Assembly: GCA_964507445.1 (NCBI GenBank)
Contig: CAZDQF010000003.1
Span: forward strand, 1-64,000
Source: GCA-2683135 sp964507445
Lineage (GTDB): Bacteria > Planctomycetota > GCA-002687715
Direction of reading: 5' to 3'
Length of the DNA stretch: 64,000 bases
Both the position numbers and the translations under genes were made by a program. The notes under the pieces are model-generated. The model was not told the origin of the DNA. It was given only the letters and a program-made list of their open reading frames with translations, and searched no databases. This document shows, piece after piece, positions 9,073 through 18,537 of this stretch; within the stretch, counting starts at the first letter, position 1; each line of letters starts with the position of its first letter.

Positions 9073-12000
9073 ATGAGTTCTGAGATCGAGAGTTATCGCA
9101 AGATCGTGGAGCAGATGTGGACGGACGGTCGCATCGACGAGGCCGAGTACGCCAGCCTGTGCGCGATGCGTGATGCATTCGGGTTGACTGGTGAGGCGGC
9201 CGAGGCGATCGAGCGGGAAGTGCTGGGGATGAGCGGCCAGGAGGCGTTGGCGGCCGGGACTCCAAGCGCACCGCCGCCGCCGCCGGGGGACACCCTGAGC
9301 GGGCTGGCGACGCTGCTGCCCCCGGCGCCGTCGGCCGCGACACCTGTTGGGGATGCGGACCTCTCGGGGGCGACGGTGCTGGGGTCGGACGCGGGAGCTT
9401 CGCCGTCGACCCTAGGCGCCCAGGGTGCTGGGGCCCTCATCCAGAACCGATTCCAGGTGATCAAGGTGCTGGGGACCGGGGGCATGGGCCAGGTCATGCA
9501 GGTGAAGGACACGCGGATGGGCGAGCTGCGCGCTCTGAAGATGGTCCATCCGACGCTCGCGAATCGCGCCGACATCGGAGAACGCCTGAAGAAGGAGGTG
9601 CTCGTCTGCCAGCGATTGCGCCACCCAGGCATCGTGCAGGTGTTCGACTTCGACGTCGATGATCAGACGGGCGCCCCGTTCTTCACCATGGAGTACATGG
9701 ATGGAGTGACGCTGACACGCTGGCTGAAGTCACGCCGCGGCGACCCGCTCAGCCTTGAGGAGTTTCAGCAGCTCGCGACCGCCCTCTGCGAGGCCCTTGA
9801 CCACGCGCATGGCAAGGGAGTGATCCACCTCGACTTGAAGCCGGACAACATCATGGTCTCCGCCGACCTGTCGGCGGTCCGCATCATGGACTTCGGGATC
9901 TCGCGGCTTTCGGAGACCACGCACCTGCAGACCGCGTTGGCGGGAGCCGGTACGCCCTACTACATCGCCCCCGAACAGGAGCGCCGGGAACAAGGGGTGG
10001 ACGGCCGAGCCGACATCTTCGCTTTGGGCGCTATCTTCTATGAGGTGCTGACGGGCACACCACCCCGCGGCCGTGTCAAACCCATTCACGAGTTGCGCGA
10101 GGACATCTCGCAGCGCATCAGCGATGTGATCGACCGAGCGTTCGCCCCCGATCGCGACGATCGCCCCGCGAATATGGCCGAGCTGCTGAGCGCCCTCCGA
10201 GCGGACATCCAGCCGGCGCTCGCGAAGGTGGCGGAGGACGATCGGAGGCTCGAGTCGCTCTTGGAGCGCGCAGGAGGGCACGTTGTTGCCGGAGAGTTCG
10301 CAGAGGCCATCGCGGCCTTCGAGGACGCGTTGCCGATGGCGGGGGCCCGTGAACCGGAGGTCCGCGCACTCATAGAAGAGTCGAAGTCCCTCAGTCACGA
10401 AGCGCATGTCCAGTCCGAGTTGGAGGCGGTCAGTCGCGCGTTGGAAGCGCTGGAGCTTGAAGACGCTCGCGGGCGACTGGAGCGGGCTCGGGCCGCTCTT
10501 GATGGAGAGGGGCCTCCCGAGTTGTCGTCGTTAGCGTTGGAGCTGGAGCGTGACCTCGCGTCGTTGACGGCCGCCAACGAGCGGCTGACCGAGGCAGAGC
10601 GAGCCTCGGGCGACGCACGACAGGACGAGGCCGCTGCGCTCGTCGATCCTGATCACGAGTGGCCTGAGATCGCGGCTCTCCAGGAGCGCCTGGCCGCGCT
10701 TCGAGAACTCATCTCCGATCGCCAGGGCGCCGCGCGCAAGCAGCTCGAGGCCGGGCGGTCCCACATGCGCTTCGGAACCTGGCACAAGGCCGTCGCGGCA
10801 TTGAAAGACATCGAGGCGCTTGATCTGGCGCTGGTGAAAGACGCCCGAGGTCTCATCACCGAGTGTCAGACCAACCTGCGACAGGAGAGGGCGGACGCCA
10901 GCAGGCAAGCGCGCAAGAAGCGCATGATCGCCGCGTCCGTGTGCGTGTTGATGGCCGTCATCGCCGGCTACTACTTCCTGGGGTACCTCCCGGCCTCGCA
11001 GGATGAAACTGACTACAACTCGGCCGTTCAGAAGGCAGAGGTTGCGGCGTCGTCTCACGACTATGATGCGGCCCTCGTGGCATGGGACGCCTACCTCAAG
11101 CGGCCAGCCGGTCCGCGCAGGCCCGGCGACGCACGGGCAGCGATAGCGAAGATCCAGCAGGCGCGGGTAACCCACGCACGCGAGGAGGAGTTCGGTCGCT
11201 TCAAGTCTTCGGCGGACGACTTGGTGCGACAGGCCCGCTTCGAAGACGCTGTGGACGCCTGGACCCGATACGCGTCAGAGGTCGCAGACCCCATGAAGGA
11301 CCGGGCTGAGGCGGCGTCTTTGCGCGTGCTCGAGGCTTGGGACCAGCACGACTACTCCCGTGCGCGAGTGAGCGCCTCGGATCTCATCGATGCGGGTCGC
11401 TTCGAGGACGCGGTCACGGCGCTCGATTCCTACTTGTCGCGACCTGAGCCGATGCGCGCGGACGAGATCAAGGCGCTGCGCGCCCAGACCGTCGCCGACT
11501 GGGCGGACAAGGCCTTCGCCGACGCCAAACGGGTCGCTGCCGAGCGGGCGCAGGCCGGGCAGTTTCGCGAGGCCGTGGCTTCATGGCAAGGATATCTGAA
11601 GCACCCCCACGGCGAGCGTCATGCCGAGCAAGCGGAGGCGGCGCTCGGCGAGACCTATGCCGCTTGGGATGCCCACGACTACGCCGCCGCGCAAGCAGGC
11701 GCGAAGAAGCAGGAAGAGGCTGGCGAACATCAAGCTGCGATCGACGCGTTGCAGGCCTATGTCGACCGGTCCGAGGGCGCCATCGAAACGGCGGCGGCTC
11801 GCGCGTTGATCAAAGGACTGAAGGAACGCGCGGAGACGAGCCACTTCCAGAAGGCGGAGGCGGCTGCCTCCGAAGCTCTTGCAAGCGCGGACCACGAAGC
11901 CGCGATGGCAGCCTGGGAGCAGTACTTGGAGGGCCGTTGGAACGCCCGGGCCGAGGAGGCGAAGAAACGGCTCGGCGGAGCCCGCGAGGCATGGGCGAAG

Positions 12001-13713
12001 GCGCGATTCGACAGCTGCATGAAGCAGGGGGGCGAACTGGCAGACCGAGGGAAGTGGCACGACGCCCTTCAGGCATGGCGAAGCTATCTCGACAGCGGAG
12101 TCGATCCCGATCGTCGAAGGAAGGCTGAAATGGAGCGCGACCGCATCCTGGCGCTCGCGCAATCGAGTCGGTTCGAGACAGCGAAGGAGCAAGCGGACGC
12201 CGCGCGCTCCAGAGGCGCATTCGAAGATGGAGAGAGGATCTGGACCGAGCACATCCAGTGGAGGTCAGAAGTCTCGGCCCTCGCGCGGGGCGTAACAGCG
12301 ACTGGGAAAGAGAGTGCAACGCCACCGGAGGTGGAACGTGAGCTGACAGCTCTACGCTCCGCTTGGGACGATTCCGACTTCTCCGCAGCCAAGGACTCGA
12401 GTCAGCGTCAGCGATCCGCGGGAGATTATGCTGCTGCCACGGGCGCCCTCAACGCCTACGTCACGAGTCAACGTCAGCCACGCAAGCACGTGGCGGCCGC
12501 TTCGCAGCTAATCAAGGAACTCGACGCACCGTGGGACCAATCAGACTTCGACGAGGCTGAGGTCCAGGCGAAGGCGGCGCTGGCGCGGACAGACTATGCG
12601 GCCGCGGACGAGGCGTGGATCGGTTACCTGAATCGAAAGGGCAAGAAAGCCCACAAGGACAAGGCCGACAAGGCCCGCGACGCTTACGCGGAGGACTGGG
12701 AAGAGCAAGAATACAAGAGCACGAAGCAGGCCGCAGAAACCGGGGGCACCGCGAAGGGATTGGCGGCAATCCAGTCGTATCTCCAACGTTGGCGCGGCAA
12801 GGCACCCGCCCACGAGAAAGAACTGAAGAGCCTCGAGACCAGTCTTCGCGCGCTTCACTCCGTCGAGACCTGGGCGATCATTGTCAAGCGACAACCTGAC
12901 GCATCCGTCGTCAAGGACCGCGACCAGCGCCGCGCTCTCGAAGCGACCGGGTTGCCCTGGCAAGTGAAGCACAAGCAAAGCGGGATCGTCATGCTCCTCG
13001 TCGCGCCTGGCAAGTTCACTATGGGGTCGCCTGAGCGTCCAGGCAGCCCTCACCTGTTGGAGGGAGAGGAGACCGCGAAAAAGGTCACGATCTCCCGTGC
13101 GTTCTATCTCGGGCAGCACGAAGTCAGCAACGAACAGTGGAATGGAATCGAGCTCGCCAACCCGAGCGAAGACACCGGCGGAAAGAAACCCGTTCAATTC
13201 CGGTCAAGAACCTTCCACGATCCCGACGAGCGGCCGCTCATCAGCGACTTCCTATCGAAATCCGGGCTGCGCCTGCCGACCGAGAAGGAATGGGAATTCG
13301 CATGCCGCTCAGGGTCAACCCGCACCCCGTCCACGAGCGACATCCGAGCAGCAGCATGGTTCAAAGAGCCGGACCGGTATGGGACCGTCAAGCGCACAAG
13401 GAATGTGGCAGGCGGCTACTCCGGACTCGGCGACGTCGCCACTCGAGCACCGAACGCGTGGGGGTTCTTCGACATGATGGGGAACGTCCTGGAAATGGTG
13501 ACTTGGACGCCGGACCCCAATCGAATCCGCAAGGACATTCCAACCCAACCGCTATCGACATTTATTGAACGACAGTGGTCCTACACTCCCGATGGCTGCA
13601 TCATGAAGGGCGGTTACTGGAACGGGGACATTGAAGATTGCTACCCCTGGCGCCGCATGGACTTCTACCGTGTTCCGGCCGCCAACGGACTCCGAGTCGC
13701 GCGCGACCCGTAA
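9073..13713 (+). CDS. Large membrane Ser/Thr kinase with repeat domain and FGE-like C-terminus
   Basis: This 1546-residue protein opens with the same helical module as its neighbour (residues 8-54, EQMWTDGRI...EREVLGM), then a linker with DTLSGL and DLSGATV. The kinase (about 126-385) has GTGGMG, Lys156, HLDLKPDN (Asp254, again HLD not HRD) and DFG at 273-275. A helical, Glu/Ala-rich region leads to one TM segment (about 618-639). After it come about ten degenerate repeats of the form GxYxxAxxAWxxYL (650-1250), then an FGE-sulfatase-like domain (about 1303-1546) with RLPTEKEWEFACRSG and MGNVLEM. The GGYWNGDIEDC segment keeps only one of the two FGE active cysteines. The topology suggests an extracytoplasmic sensor and a cytoplasmic kinase, which is inference. 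Confidence 0.92.
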   Translation: MSSEIESYRKIVEQMWTDGRIDEAEYASLCAMRDAFGLTGEAAEAIEREVLGMSGQEALAAGTPSAPPPPPGDTLSGLATLLPPAPSAATPVGDADLSGATVLGSDAGASPSTLGAQGAGALIQNRFQVIKVLGTGGMGQVMQVKDTRMGELRALKMVHPTLANRADIGERLKKEVLVCQRLRHPGIVQVFDFDVDDQTGAPFFTMEYMDGVTLTRWLKSRRGDPLSLEEFQQLATALCEALDHAHGKGVIHLDLKPDNIMVSADLSAVRIMDFGISRLSETTHLQTALAGAGTPYYIAPEQERREQGVDGRADIFALGAIFYEVLTGTPPRGRVKPIHELREDISQRISDVIDRAFAPDRDDRPANMAELLSALRADIQPALAKVAEDDRRLESLLERAGGHVVAGEFAEAIAAFEDALPMAGAREPEVRALIEESKSLSHEAHVQSELEAVSRALEALELEDARGRLERARAALDGEGPPELSSLALELERDLASLTAANERLTEAERASGDARQDEAAALVDPDHEWPEIAALQERLAALRELISDRQGAARKQLEAGRSHMRFGTWHKAVAALKDIEALDLALVKDARGLITECQTNLRQERADASRQARKKRMIAASVCVLMAVIAGYYFLGYLPASQDETDYNSAVQKAEVAASSHDYDAALVAWDAYLKRPAGPRRPGDARAAIAKIQQARVTHAREEEFGRFKSSADDLVRQARFEDAVDAWTRYASEVADPMKDRAEAASLRVLEAWDQHDYSRARVSASDLIDAGRFEDAVTALDSYLSRPEPMRADEIKALRAQTVADWADKAFADAKRVAAERAQAGQFREAVASWQGYLKHPHGERHAEQAEAALGETYAAWDAHDYAAAQAGAKKQEEAGEHQAAIDALQAYVDRSEGAIETAAARALIKGLKERAETSHFQKAEAAASEALASADHEAAMAAWEQYLEGRWNARAEEAKKRLGGAREAWAKARFDSCMKQGGELADRGKWHDALQAWRSYLDSGVDPDRRRKAEMERDRILALAQSSRFETAKEQADAARSRGAFEDGERIWTEHIQWRSEVSALARGVTATGKESATPPEVERELTALRSAWDDSDFSAAKDSSQRQRSAGDYAAATGALNAYVTSQRQPRKHVAAASQLIKELDAPWDQSDFDEAEVQAKAALARTDYAAADEAWIGYLNRKGKKAHKDKADKARDAYAEDWEEQEYKSTKQAAETGGTAKGLAAIQSYLQRWRGKAPAHEKELKSLETSLRALHSVETWAIIVKRQPDASVVKDRDQRRALEATGLPWQVKHKQSGIVMLLVAPGKFTMGSPERPGSPHLLEGEETAKKVTISRAFYLGQHEVSNEQWNGIELANPSEDTGGKKPVQFRSRTFHDPDERPLISDFLSKSGLRLPTEKEWEFACRSGSTRTPSTSDIRAAAWFKEPDRYGTVKRTRNVAGGYSGLGDVATRAPNAWGFFDMMGNVLEMVTWTPDPNRIRKDIPTQPLSTFIERQWSYTPDGCIMKGGYWNGDIEDCYPWRRMDFYRVPAANGLRVARDP
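11020..12820 (+). repeat. TPR-like degenerate protein repeats, about ten units
   Basis: Between the TM segment and the FGE-like domain, units such as DYDAALVAWDAYL, RFEDAVTALDSYL, QFREAVASWQGYL, EHQAAIDALQAYV, KWHDALQAWRSYL and DYAAADEAWIGYL recur roughly every 50-65 residues. They look like a helical repeat family related to TPR. Boundaries are approximate because the units are divergent. Confidence 0.6.
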
Positions 13714-14016
13714 CCACCCTCCGCGCGGTCGCCGCGACCCCGGCCGTTAGACCACACCAGCGCCACACCCGGCGTTGTCCGCCAGTCCCGATTTCGATTG
13801 AGCGAGGACCCGCCACCACCGAGTCCCGCGACCGGCGACCGCCCCATGAGTCGCCTCACGTCGGTATGCAAGGAACGGGGGCTGAGCCCGAGTCCAGGCA
13901 ACACTCCCGACCACCGGCCGACCTCGGACGCACTTCAGACCACCCCCGACGACCTCGTGTCGAGGAGTTGATCGTCACTCCGTCCAGATTTCTACATTTT
14001 CGGTTTTGGGCGGCCG
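13714..14016. other. Intergenic region with no clear content
   Basis: These 303 bases separate the large kinase gene from the UbiB-like gene. The right end is AT-richer, with TTTCTACATTTTCGGTTTTG near 13989-14008, which could include a promoter for the next gene. No gene, terminator or repeat was recognised. Confidence 0.4.
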
Positions 14017-15564
14017 ATGAAGGGGGGCATGAGGCAAGGTTTGGTGGGGAGAGCGGTGCAGGGAGTGCTGGCCGGACGGGAGGTGCGACGGCTGCGGACC
14101 GGGGATGGAGAGGCCCGGGAGCAGGCGCGTCGGCACCTGGCGCGGAGGCTCGGGAGGATGCGGGGACTGCCGCAGAAGCTCGGGCAGCTGGTGTCTACCG
14201 TCGGCGGGGACCCCGGCGAGGTGTTCGCGCCGCTGCGCGGGGAAGCGGAGCCGTTGCCGTGGTCCGAGGTGGAGTCCCTGTTGGAGGCGGCCTGGGGCCA
14301 GCCCGTGGACGCGGTGGTCTCGTTCGTGGAGGGACGGGGGCTGGCGGCGTCCCTGGGACAGGTGCATCGGGCGGTGCTGCGGACCGGGGAGGAGGTGGCC
14401 GTGAAGGTCGCCTACCCTGGGATCGACCGCGCCGTTCGTTCGGATCTCAAGCTCATGGGCTGGGCGGGGAAACGCAAGGGCGGCAAGGCCGGGCTCTTCG
14501 ACATGGGCGCGTATCAGCGGGAGTTGGCGCGGGACCTGTCGGAGGAGCTGGACTACGCCCACGAGGCCGCCGCCCAGGAGGCCTACCAAGAGACGTTCGC
14601 CGATGATCCACAGGTGATCGTCCCGAAGGTGCATCCTCAGTGGTGCAGACCCGGGGTCCTGGTCACGTCATGGATCGACGGGGCGACCCTCGGGGAGGTG
14701 GAGTCGTGGCCGGAGGCGGCGCGCAAGAAGGCCGCCACGGTGTTCCTGCGCCACGTGACCGAGTCCGTATTCGGCAGCGGATTCCTGCACGGCGACCTGC
14801 ACCCCGGGAACTACCGATTCCAGCGCAGCGCAGACGGCGACGTGCGCCTCGTGCTCTACGATTTCGGCTCCACCCTGAGGCTGGACGACGACACGCGACT
14901 GTTGCTGCTGTCCCTGATCTGCGGCGTCATGAAACGGCAGGGAAGCCCCCTCGCCGTCCTCGTCGCCCTGGGGTTCGACGCGGACCTCTTGCGTCCCATC
15001 GGCGATCGGTTGCCGGCCCTGTGCCACACGGTGTTGCAACCCTTCGCCACCATGGGGTCGTTCCACATGGGGGGATGGAACCGGCGGGAGCGAGTGGACG
15101 ACCTGCTTCAAGATCAACGCTGGAACCTGCGGATCGCGGGTCCGGCGCAGCTGATCCTGGTCATGAGGGCTTTGCACGGCGTCTTCCATTGCCTGGAGCG
15201 TCTGCACGCGGACGTCCCATGGCAGGTGCCCTTGCTGCCGATCCTGACAGCCCACGAGGCCGCCCTCGACGGGCTGTCCCTCCCCGAGGTCGATGGCGAC
15301 GACGACTTCGACTCACTGGCCAGCCACCTCCGCATCACGGTGACGCAGGGGGATGAGCAGAAGGTGTCCCTGGCGCTGCCCGCCAGCGCCATAGAGCGGC
15401 TGGATACGGTGCTGGATCAGGACCTGTCCGACCGCATCCGCGAACGCGGCATCTCCATTGACGACGTGGTCCGTCGGGCGCGCCGCAACGGCTACGGCCC
15501 CGGCGAGCTGTTCGTTTTCTCGTGCAAGACGACGGGCCGGCTGGTCCGCATGTGGCTCGAGTAA
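14017..15564 (+). CDS. ABC1/AarF/UbiB-family atypical kinase
   Basis: The 515-residue protein has the hallmarks of the ADCK/UbiB family: KLGQ (54-57), an Ala-rich nucleotide loop variant LAASLGQV (109-116), VKV with Lys130, EELDY near 177, the catalytic HGDLHPGN (258-265) and DFG at 282-284. UbiB proteins act as ATPases or atypical kinases supporting quinone or lipid metabolism. The C-terminal 180 residues are not recognised. No C-terminal TM pair typical of E. coli UbiB is evident. The next gene, a DUF420 membrane protein, starts 20 nt downstream. No ubiquinone biosynthesis gene is nearby, so the substrate cannot be stated. Confidence 0.88.
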   Translation: MKGGMRQGLVGRAVQGVLAGREVRRLRTGDGEAREQARRHLARRLGRMRGLPQKLGQLVSTVGGDPGEVFAPLRGEAEPLPWSEVESLLEAAWGQPVDAVVSFVEGRGLAASLGQVHRAVLRTGEEVAVKVAYPGIDRAVRSDLKLMGWAGKRKGGKAGLFDMGAYQRELARDLSEELDYAHEAAAQEAYQETFADDPQVIVPKVHPQWCRPGVLVTSWIDGATLGEVESWPEAARKKAATVFLRHVTESVFGSGFLHGDLHPGNYRFQRSADGDVRLVLYDFGSTLRLDDDTRLLLLSLICGVMKRQGSPLAVLVALGFDADLLRPIGDRLPALCHTVLQPFATMGSFHMGGWNRRERVDDLLQDQRWNLRIAGPAQLILVMRALHGVFHCLERLHADVPWQVPLLPILTAHEAALDGLSLPEVDGDDDFDSLASHLRITVTQGDEQKVSLALPASAIERLDTVLDQDLSDRIRERGISIDDVVRRARRNGYGPGELFVFSCKTTGRLVRMWLE

Positions 15565-15584
15565 CCGACGCGAGAGAGTCGATC

Positions 15585-16067
15585 ATGTCTGGAGGATTCC
15601 TCGGATACCCGTCCACGCTCATGTTGGACGTGGTGGTGTGTGCGCTGGTCCTGGTGATCCCTGCACTCGGCTACAGCATGTGGCTGGTGCGGGTCAAGCG
15701 CGACTATGCCCGGCACCGCGTCATGCAGCTCATCCTCGGCGTGACGCTGCTCGTGACGGTGGTGCTGTTCGAGATCGACATGCGTCTCGCAGGCGGCTGG
15801 CGGCCGCTGCTCGACCGCCGAGAGGTCCCGCTGACGCCGACGGCCTACGCGACGGCGCAGCGCCTGCTCTACGTCCACATCGGGTTCGCCTGCGCCGCGG
15901 TGCTGACCTGGATCGCCAGCTTCGCCGCCATGTGGCGGGTGCGGGGTCCCATCCCGGACGGACGCCGTCGCCGCGTGCATCACCGCCTCGGCTGGAGCGC
16001 CGTCCTCAGCCTCGCCGCCACCGCCGTCACCGGCGTGGCCTGGTACGGGCTGGCCTTCGTGGCCTGA
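15585..16067 (+). CDS. DUF420-like four-TM membrane protein
   Basis: This 160-residue protein has four predicted membrane segments with conserved-looking histidines near their ends (RHRVMQ, VHIGFA, VHHRLG), which fits the DUF420 family. DUF420 proteins are often found near cytochrome oxidase genes, but none is seen here. The ATG at 15585 was chosen over a start at 15522 because the latter overlaps the UbiB gene and adds a polar stretch with no membrane character. Haem or quinone involvement is only suggested by family company. Confidence 0.72.
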   Translation: MSGGFLGYPSTLMLDVVVCALVLVIPALGYSMWLVRVKRDYARHRVMQLILGVTLLVTVVLFEIDMRLAGGWRPLLDRREVPLTPTAYATAQRLLYVHIGFACAAVLTWIASFAAMWRVRGPIPDGRRRRVHHRLGWSAVLSLAATAVTGVAWYGLAFVA

Positions 16068-16266
16068 TTCCACAGCTTCCGTTCACCTCATGGAGTGTGG
16101 GGCGGGGTCACCGTCCGGCGGGACCTCGTGGCCTCGGTTACGCCCCGGACACCAATCCCGTCTTTCCAGAAATAACCTTAATTGCTGAACGGCACGGATC
16201 GATACTTGGACTGAGCAACGGGGCGCCTCACAAGGCGCTCCTGACGGAACCCAAGAAGGAAGCGCG

Positions 16267-18537
16267 ATGACCGATCTGGATGGCATGGAAGAAGTGCTGC
16301 AGGAGTTCCTGGTGGAGAGCGCCGAGGGACTCGACCAGTTCGACCAGGACATGGTGAAGCTGGAGCAGGCCCCCGACTCCGCAGACCTGATCGCCAGCGT
16401 CTTCCGGACCATTCATACCATCAAGGGCACCAGCGGGTTCCTTGGATTCAGCCAGCTGGAATCCGTCACCCACGTCGGTGAGAACCTGCTGTCACTGCTC
16501 CGGGACGACAAGCTCTCCCTCAACGCCCAGATCACCACCGCGCTGCTTCGAATGGGCGACGCGGTCCGTCGCATCCTCGCCTTCATCGAGGCGGGGGACG
16601 GAGAAGGCCCGGACGAGGACGAGGCCTTGCGGCAGGAGCTGAACGCCCTGGCAAAGGGAGAGGACGCGGCGCCCGCGACCGAGGACGTCGCCATCTCCAG
16701 TGCCGTCGACGCGGACGCCATCGAGACGAGCGACGAGGGAGACGATCACGGTGAGGTCGTCCAGGTTGACGACCCGGAGTCCGTGCCCGACACCGCCACC
16801 GGCAAGACCGAAGACCGGCCCGGTCGCTCCGCAACGAACACGGCCCAGACCCATGTCCCCGACGCCAGCATCCGCGTCAGCGTCGGGCTCCTGGACTCGC
16901 TCATGAACCTGGTGGGCGAGTTGGTCCTGGCGCGCAATCAGGTGCTCCAGCACACCGCCGTGGAGGACAACAGCGGGCTGACCGCCACGACCCAACGTCT
17001 CAACCTCATCACCACGGAGCTCCAGGAGGGGGTCATGAAGACCCGGATGCAGCCCATCGGCAACATCTGGGGCAAGTTCCCTCGCGTGGTCCGGGACCTG
17101 GCCACCGCGTGCCACAAGTCGGTCCGCATCGAGATGGAGGGGCGGGAGACGGACCTGGACCGCACCATCATCGAGGCCATCCGCGATCCCCTGACCCACC
17201 TCATCCGCAACGCCGTGGACCATGGCATTGAAGCGCCCGCGGATCGCCTCGCCAACGGGAAGCCGGAGGAGGGAACGATCCAGCTCCGCGCCTACCACGA
17301 GGGCGGCCAGGTGAACATCGAGATCATCGACGACGGCGGCGGCATCGACCCGGCCAGGGTCCGGGCGAAGGCCCTGGAGCGGCGCATCATCTCCGCGGAG
17401 CAGGCCGCCGAATACACCGACCGGGAATGCCAGAGCCTGATCTTCGCCGCGGGTTTCTCCACCGCCGCCGCGGTCACCAACGTGTCCGGCCGAGGCGTCG
17501 GCATGGACGTGGTGAAGACCAACATCGAGAAGATCGGGGGCGCGGTGGATGTGAAGAGCACCGTCGGCCAGGGGACCACCATCCGGATCAAGATCCCCCT
17601 GACCCTGGCCATCATCCCTGCCCTCGTGGTACGGAGCGACGGCAACAGCTACGCCATCCCCCAGGTGAGCCTGCTGGAGCTGGTCCGCCTGGACGGCGCT
17701 CAGGCTCAGGCTCAGATCGAGTCCATCCACGGGGCGCCGGTCTACCGCCTCCGGGGAGACCTGCTGCCCCTCGCCTACCTCAGCCACGAGCTCGGTCAGG
17801 CGACATCAGAGCCAGCGAACAGCACGGGAGACCTGAACATCGTCGTCCTTCAGGCGGACGACCGGCAGTTCGGGCTGGTGGTGGAGGAGATCCTCGACAC
17901 CGAGGAGATCGTCGTCAAGCCGCTCGGGAAGCAGCTCAAGGGCATCGGCACCTTCGCCGGGACCACCATCATGGGTGACGGCAGCGTGGCCCTGATCCTC
18001 GATGTGCCCGGGCTCGCACAGGGCGCCCGGGTGGTCGCCGAGCATGACGCACGCGTGCCGGGGAGCGAACAGGAAGAGGCTCGCACCCAGTCCGCGTCAG
18101 CCCAGACCTTGCTGCTCATCAAGATGGGCGCAGGTGGTCGCGCGGCCATTCCGATCTCTGCCGTGGCCCGCCTGGAGGAGTTCCCCCCGGAGGCCATGGA
18201 ACGCTCCGCCGGCCGCGAGGTCGTGCAGTACCGGGGAGAGATCATGAACATCCTCCGGCTGTCCGACCTGCTCCAGTTCGACTCCACGTCCCAGGTCACG
18301 GACCCCCTGAGGGTCATCGTCTACTCCTGTGACGGCCAGGACGTTGGGATCGTGGTGGACAACATCATCGACATCGTGGATCAGCACCTGAGCCCGGCGG
18401 ACTCGCGCCGCGGCGCGGCGGTCATCCACGAGAGGGTCACGGACATCCTCGATCTCGAGTCGATCATCCGGGATCAGGTCAGGGCTCCCGGTTCTTCATG
18501 GTCGCGGGTGGCAGGGGAGGTCGTAAACCATGGCTGA
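16267..18537 (+). CDS. cheA: Chemotaxis histidine kinase CheA with two CheW-like domains
   Basis: The 756-residue protein has an HPt domain with phospho-acceptor His50 in FRTIHTIKGTSGF, an acidic linker (about 135-195), a dimerisation helix pair beginning near SVGLLDSLMNLVGELV, and an HATPase with HLIRNAVDHG, DDGGGI and GRGVGMD. Two CheW-like modules follow: one from about residue 450 and another from about 615 (LLLIKMGAGGRAAIP to the end). Most CheA proteins have one such module. No receiver-binding P2 domain was recognised. An AAGGA sequence lies 7 nt before the ATG. It heads a rightward operon through CheR. Confidence 0.95.
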   Translation: MTDLDGMEEVLQEFLVESAEGLDQFDQDMVKLEQAPDSADLIASVFRTIHTIKGTSGFLGFSQLESVTHVGENLLSLLRDDKLSLNAQITTALLRMGDAVRRILAFIEAGDGEGPDEDEALRQELNALAKGEDAAPATEDVAISSAVDADAIETSDEGDDHGEVVQVDDPESVPDTATGKTEDRPGRSATNTAQTHVPDASIRVSVGLLDSLMNLVGELVLARNQVLQHTAVEDNSGLTATTQRLNLITTELQEGVMKTRMQPIGNIWGKFPRVVRDLATACHKSVRIEMEGRETDLDRTIIEAIRDPLTHLIRNAVDHGIEAPADRLANGKPEEGTIQLRAYHEGGQVNIEIIDDGGGIDPARVRAKALERRIISAEQAAEYTDRECQSLIFAAGFSTAAAVTNVSGRGVGMDVVKTNIEKIGGAVDVKSTVGQGTTIRIKIPLTLAIIPALVVRSDGNSYAIPQVSLLELVRLDGAQAQAQIESIHGAPVYRLRGDLLPLAYLSHELGQATSEPANSTGDLNIVVLQADDRQFGLVVEEILDTEEIVVKPLGKQLKGIGTFAGTTIMGDGSVALILDVPGLAQGARVVAEHDARVPGSEQEEARTQSASAQTLLLIKMGAGGRAAIPISAVARLEEFPPEAMERSAGREVVQYRGEIMNILRLSDLLQFDSTSQVTDPLRVIVYSCDGQDVGIVVDNIIDIVDQHLSPADSRRGAAVIHERVTDILDLESIIRDQVRAPGSSWSRVAGEVVNHG

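Noticed and set aside
13638..14606. A 322-codon frame over the UbiB start
   Set aside because: Gly/Arg-rich shadow of the UbiB gene.
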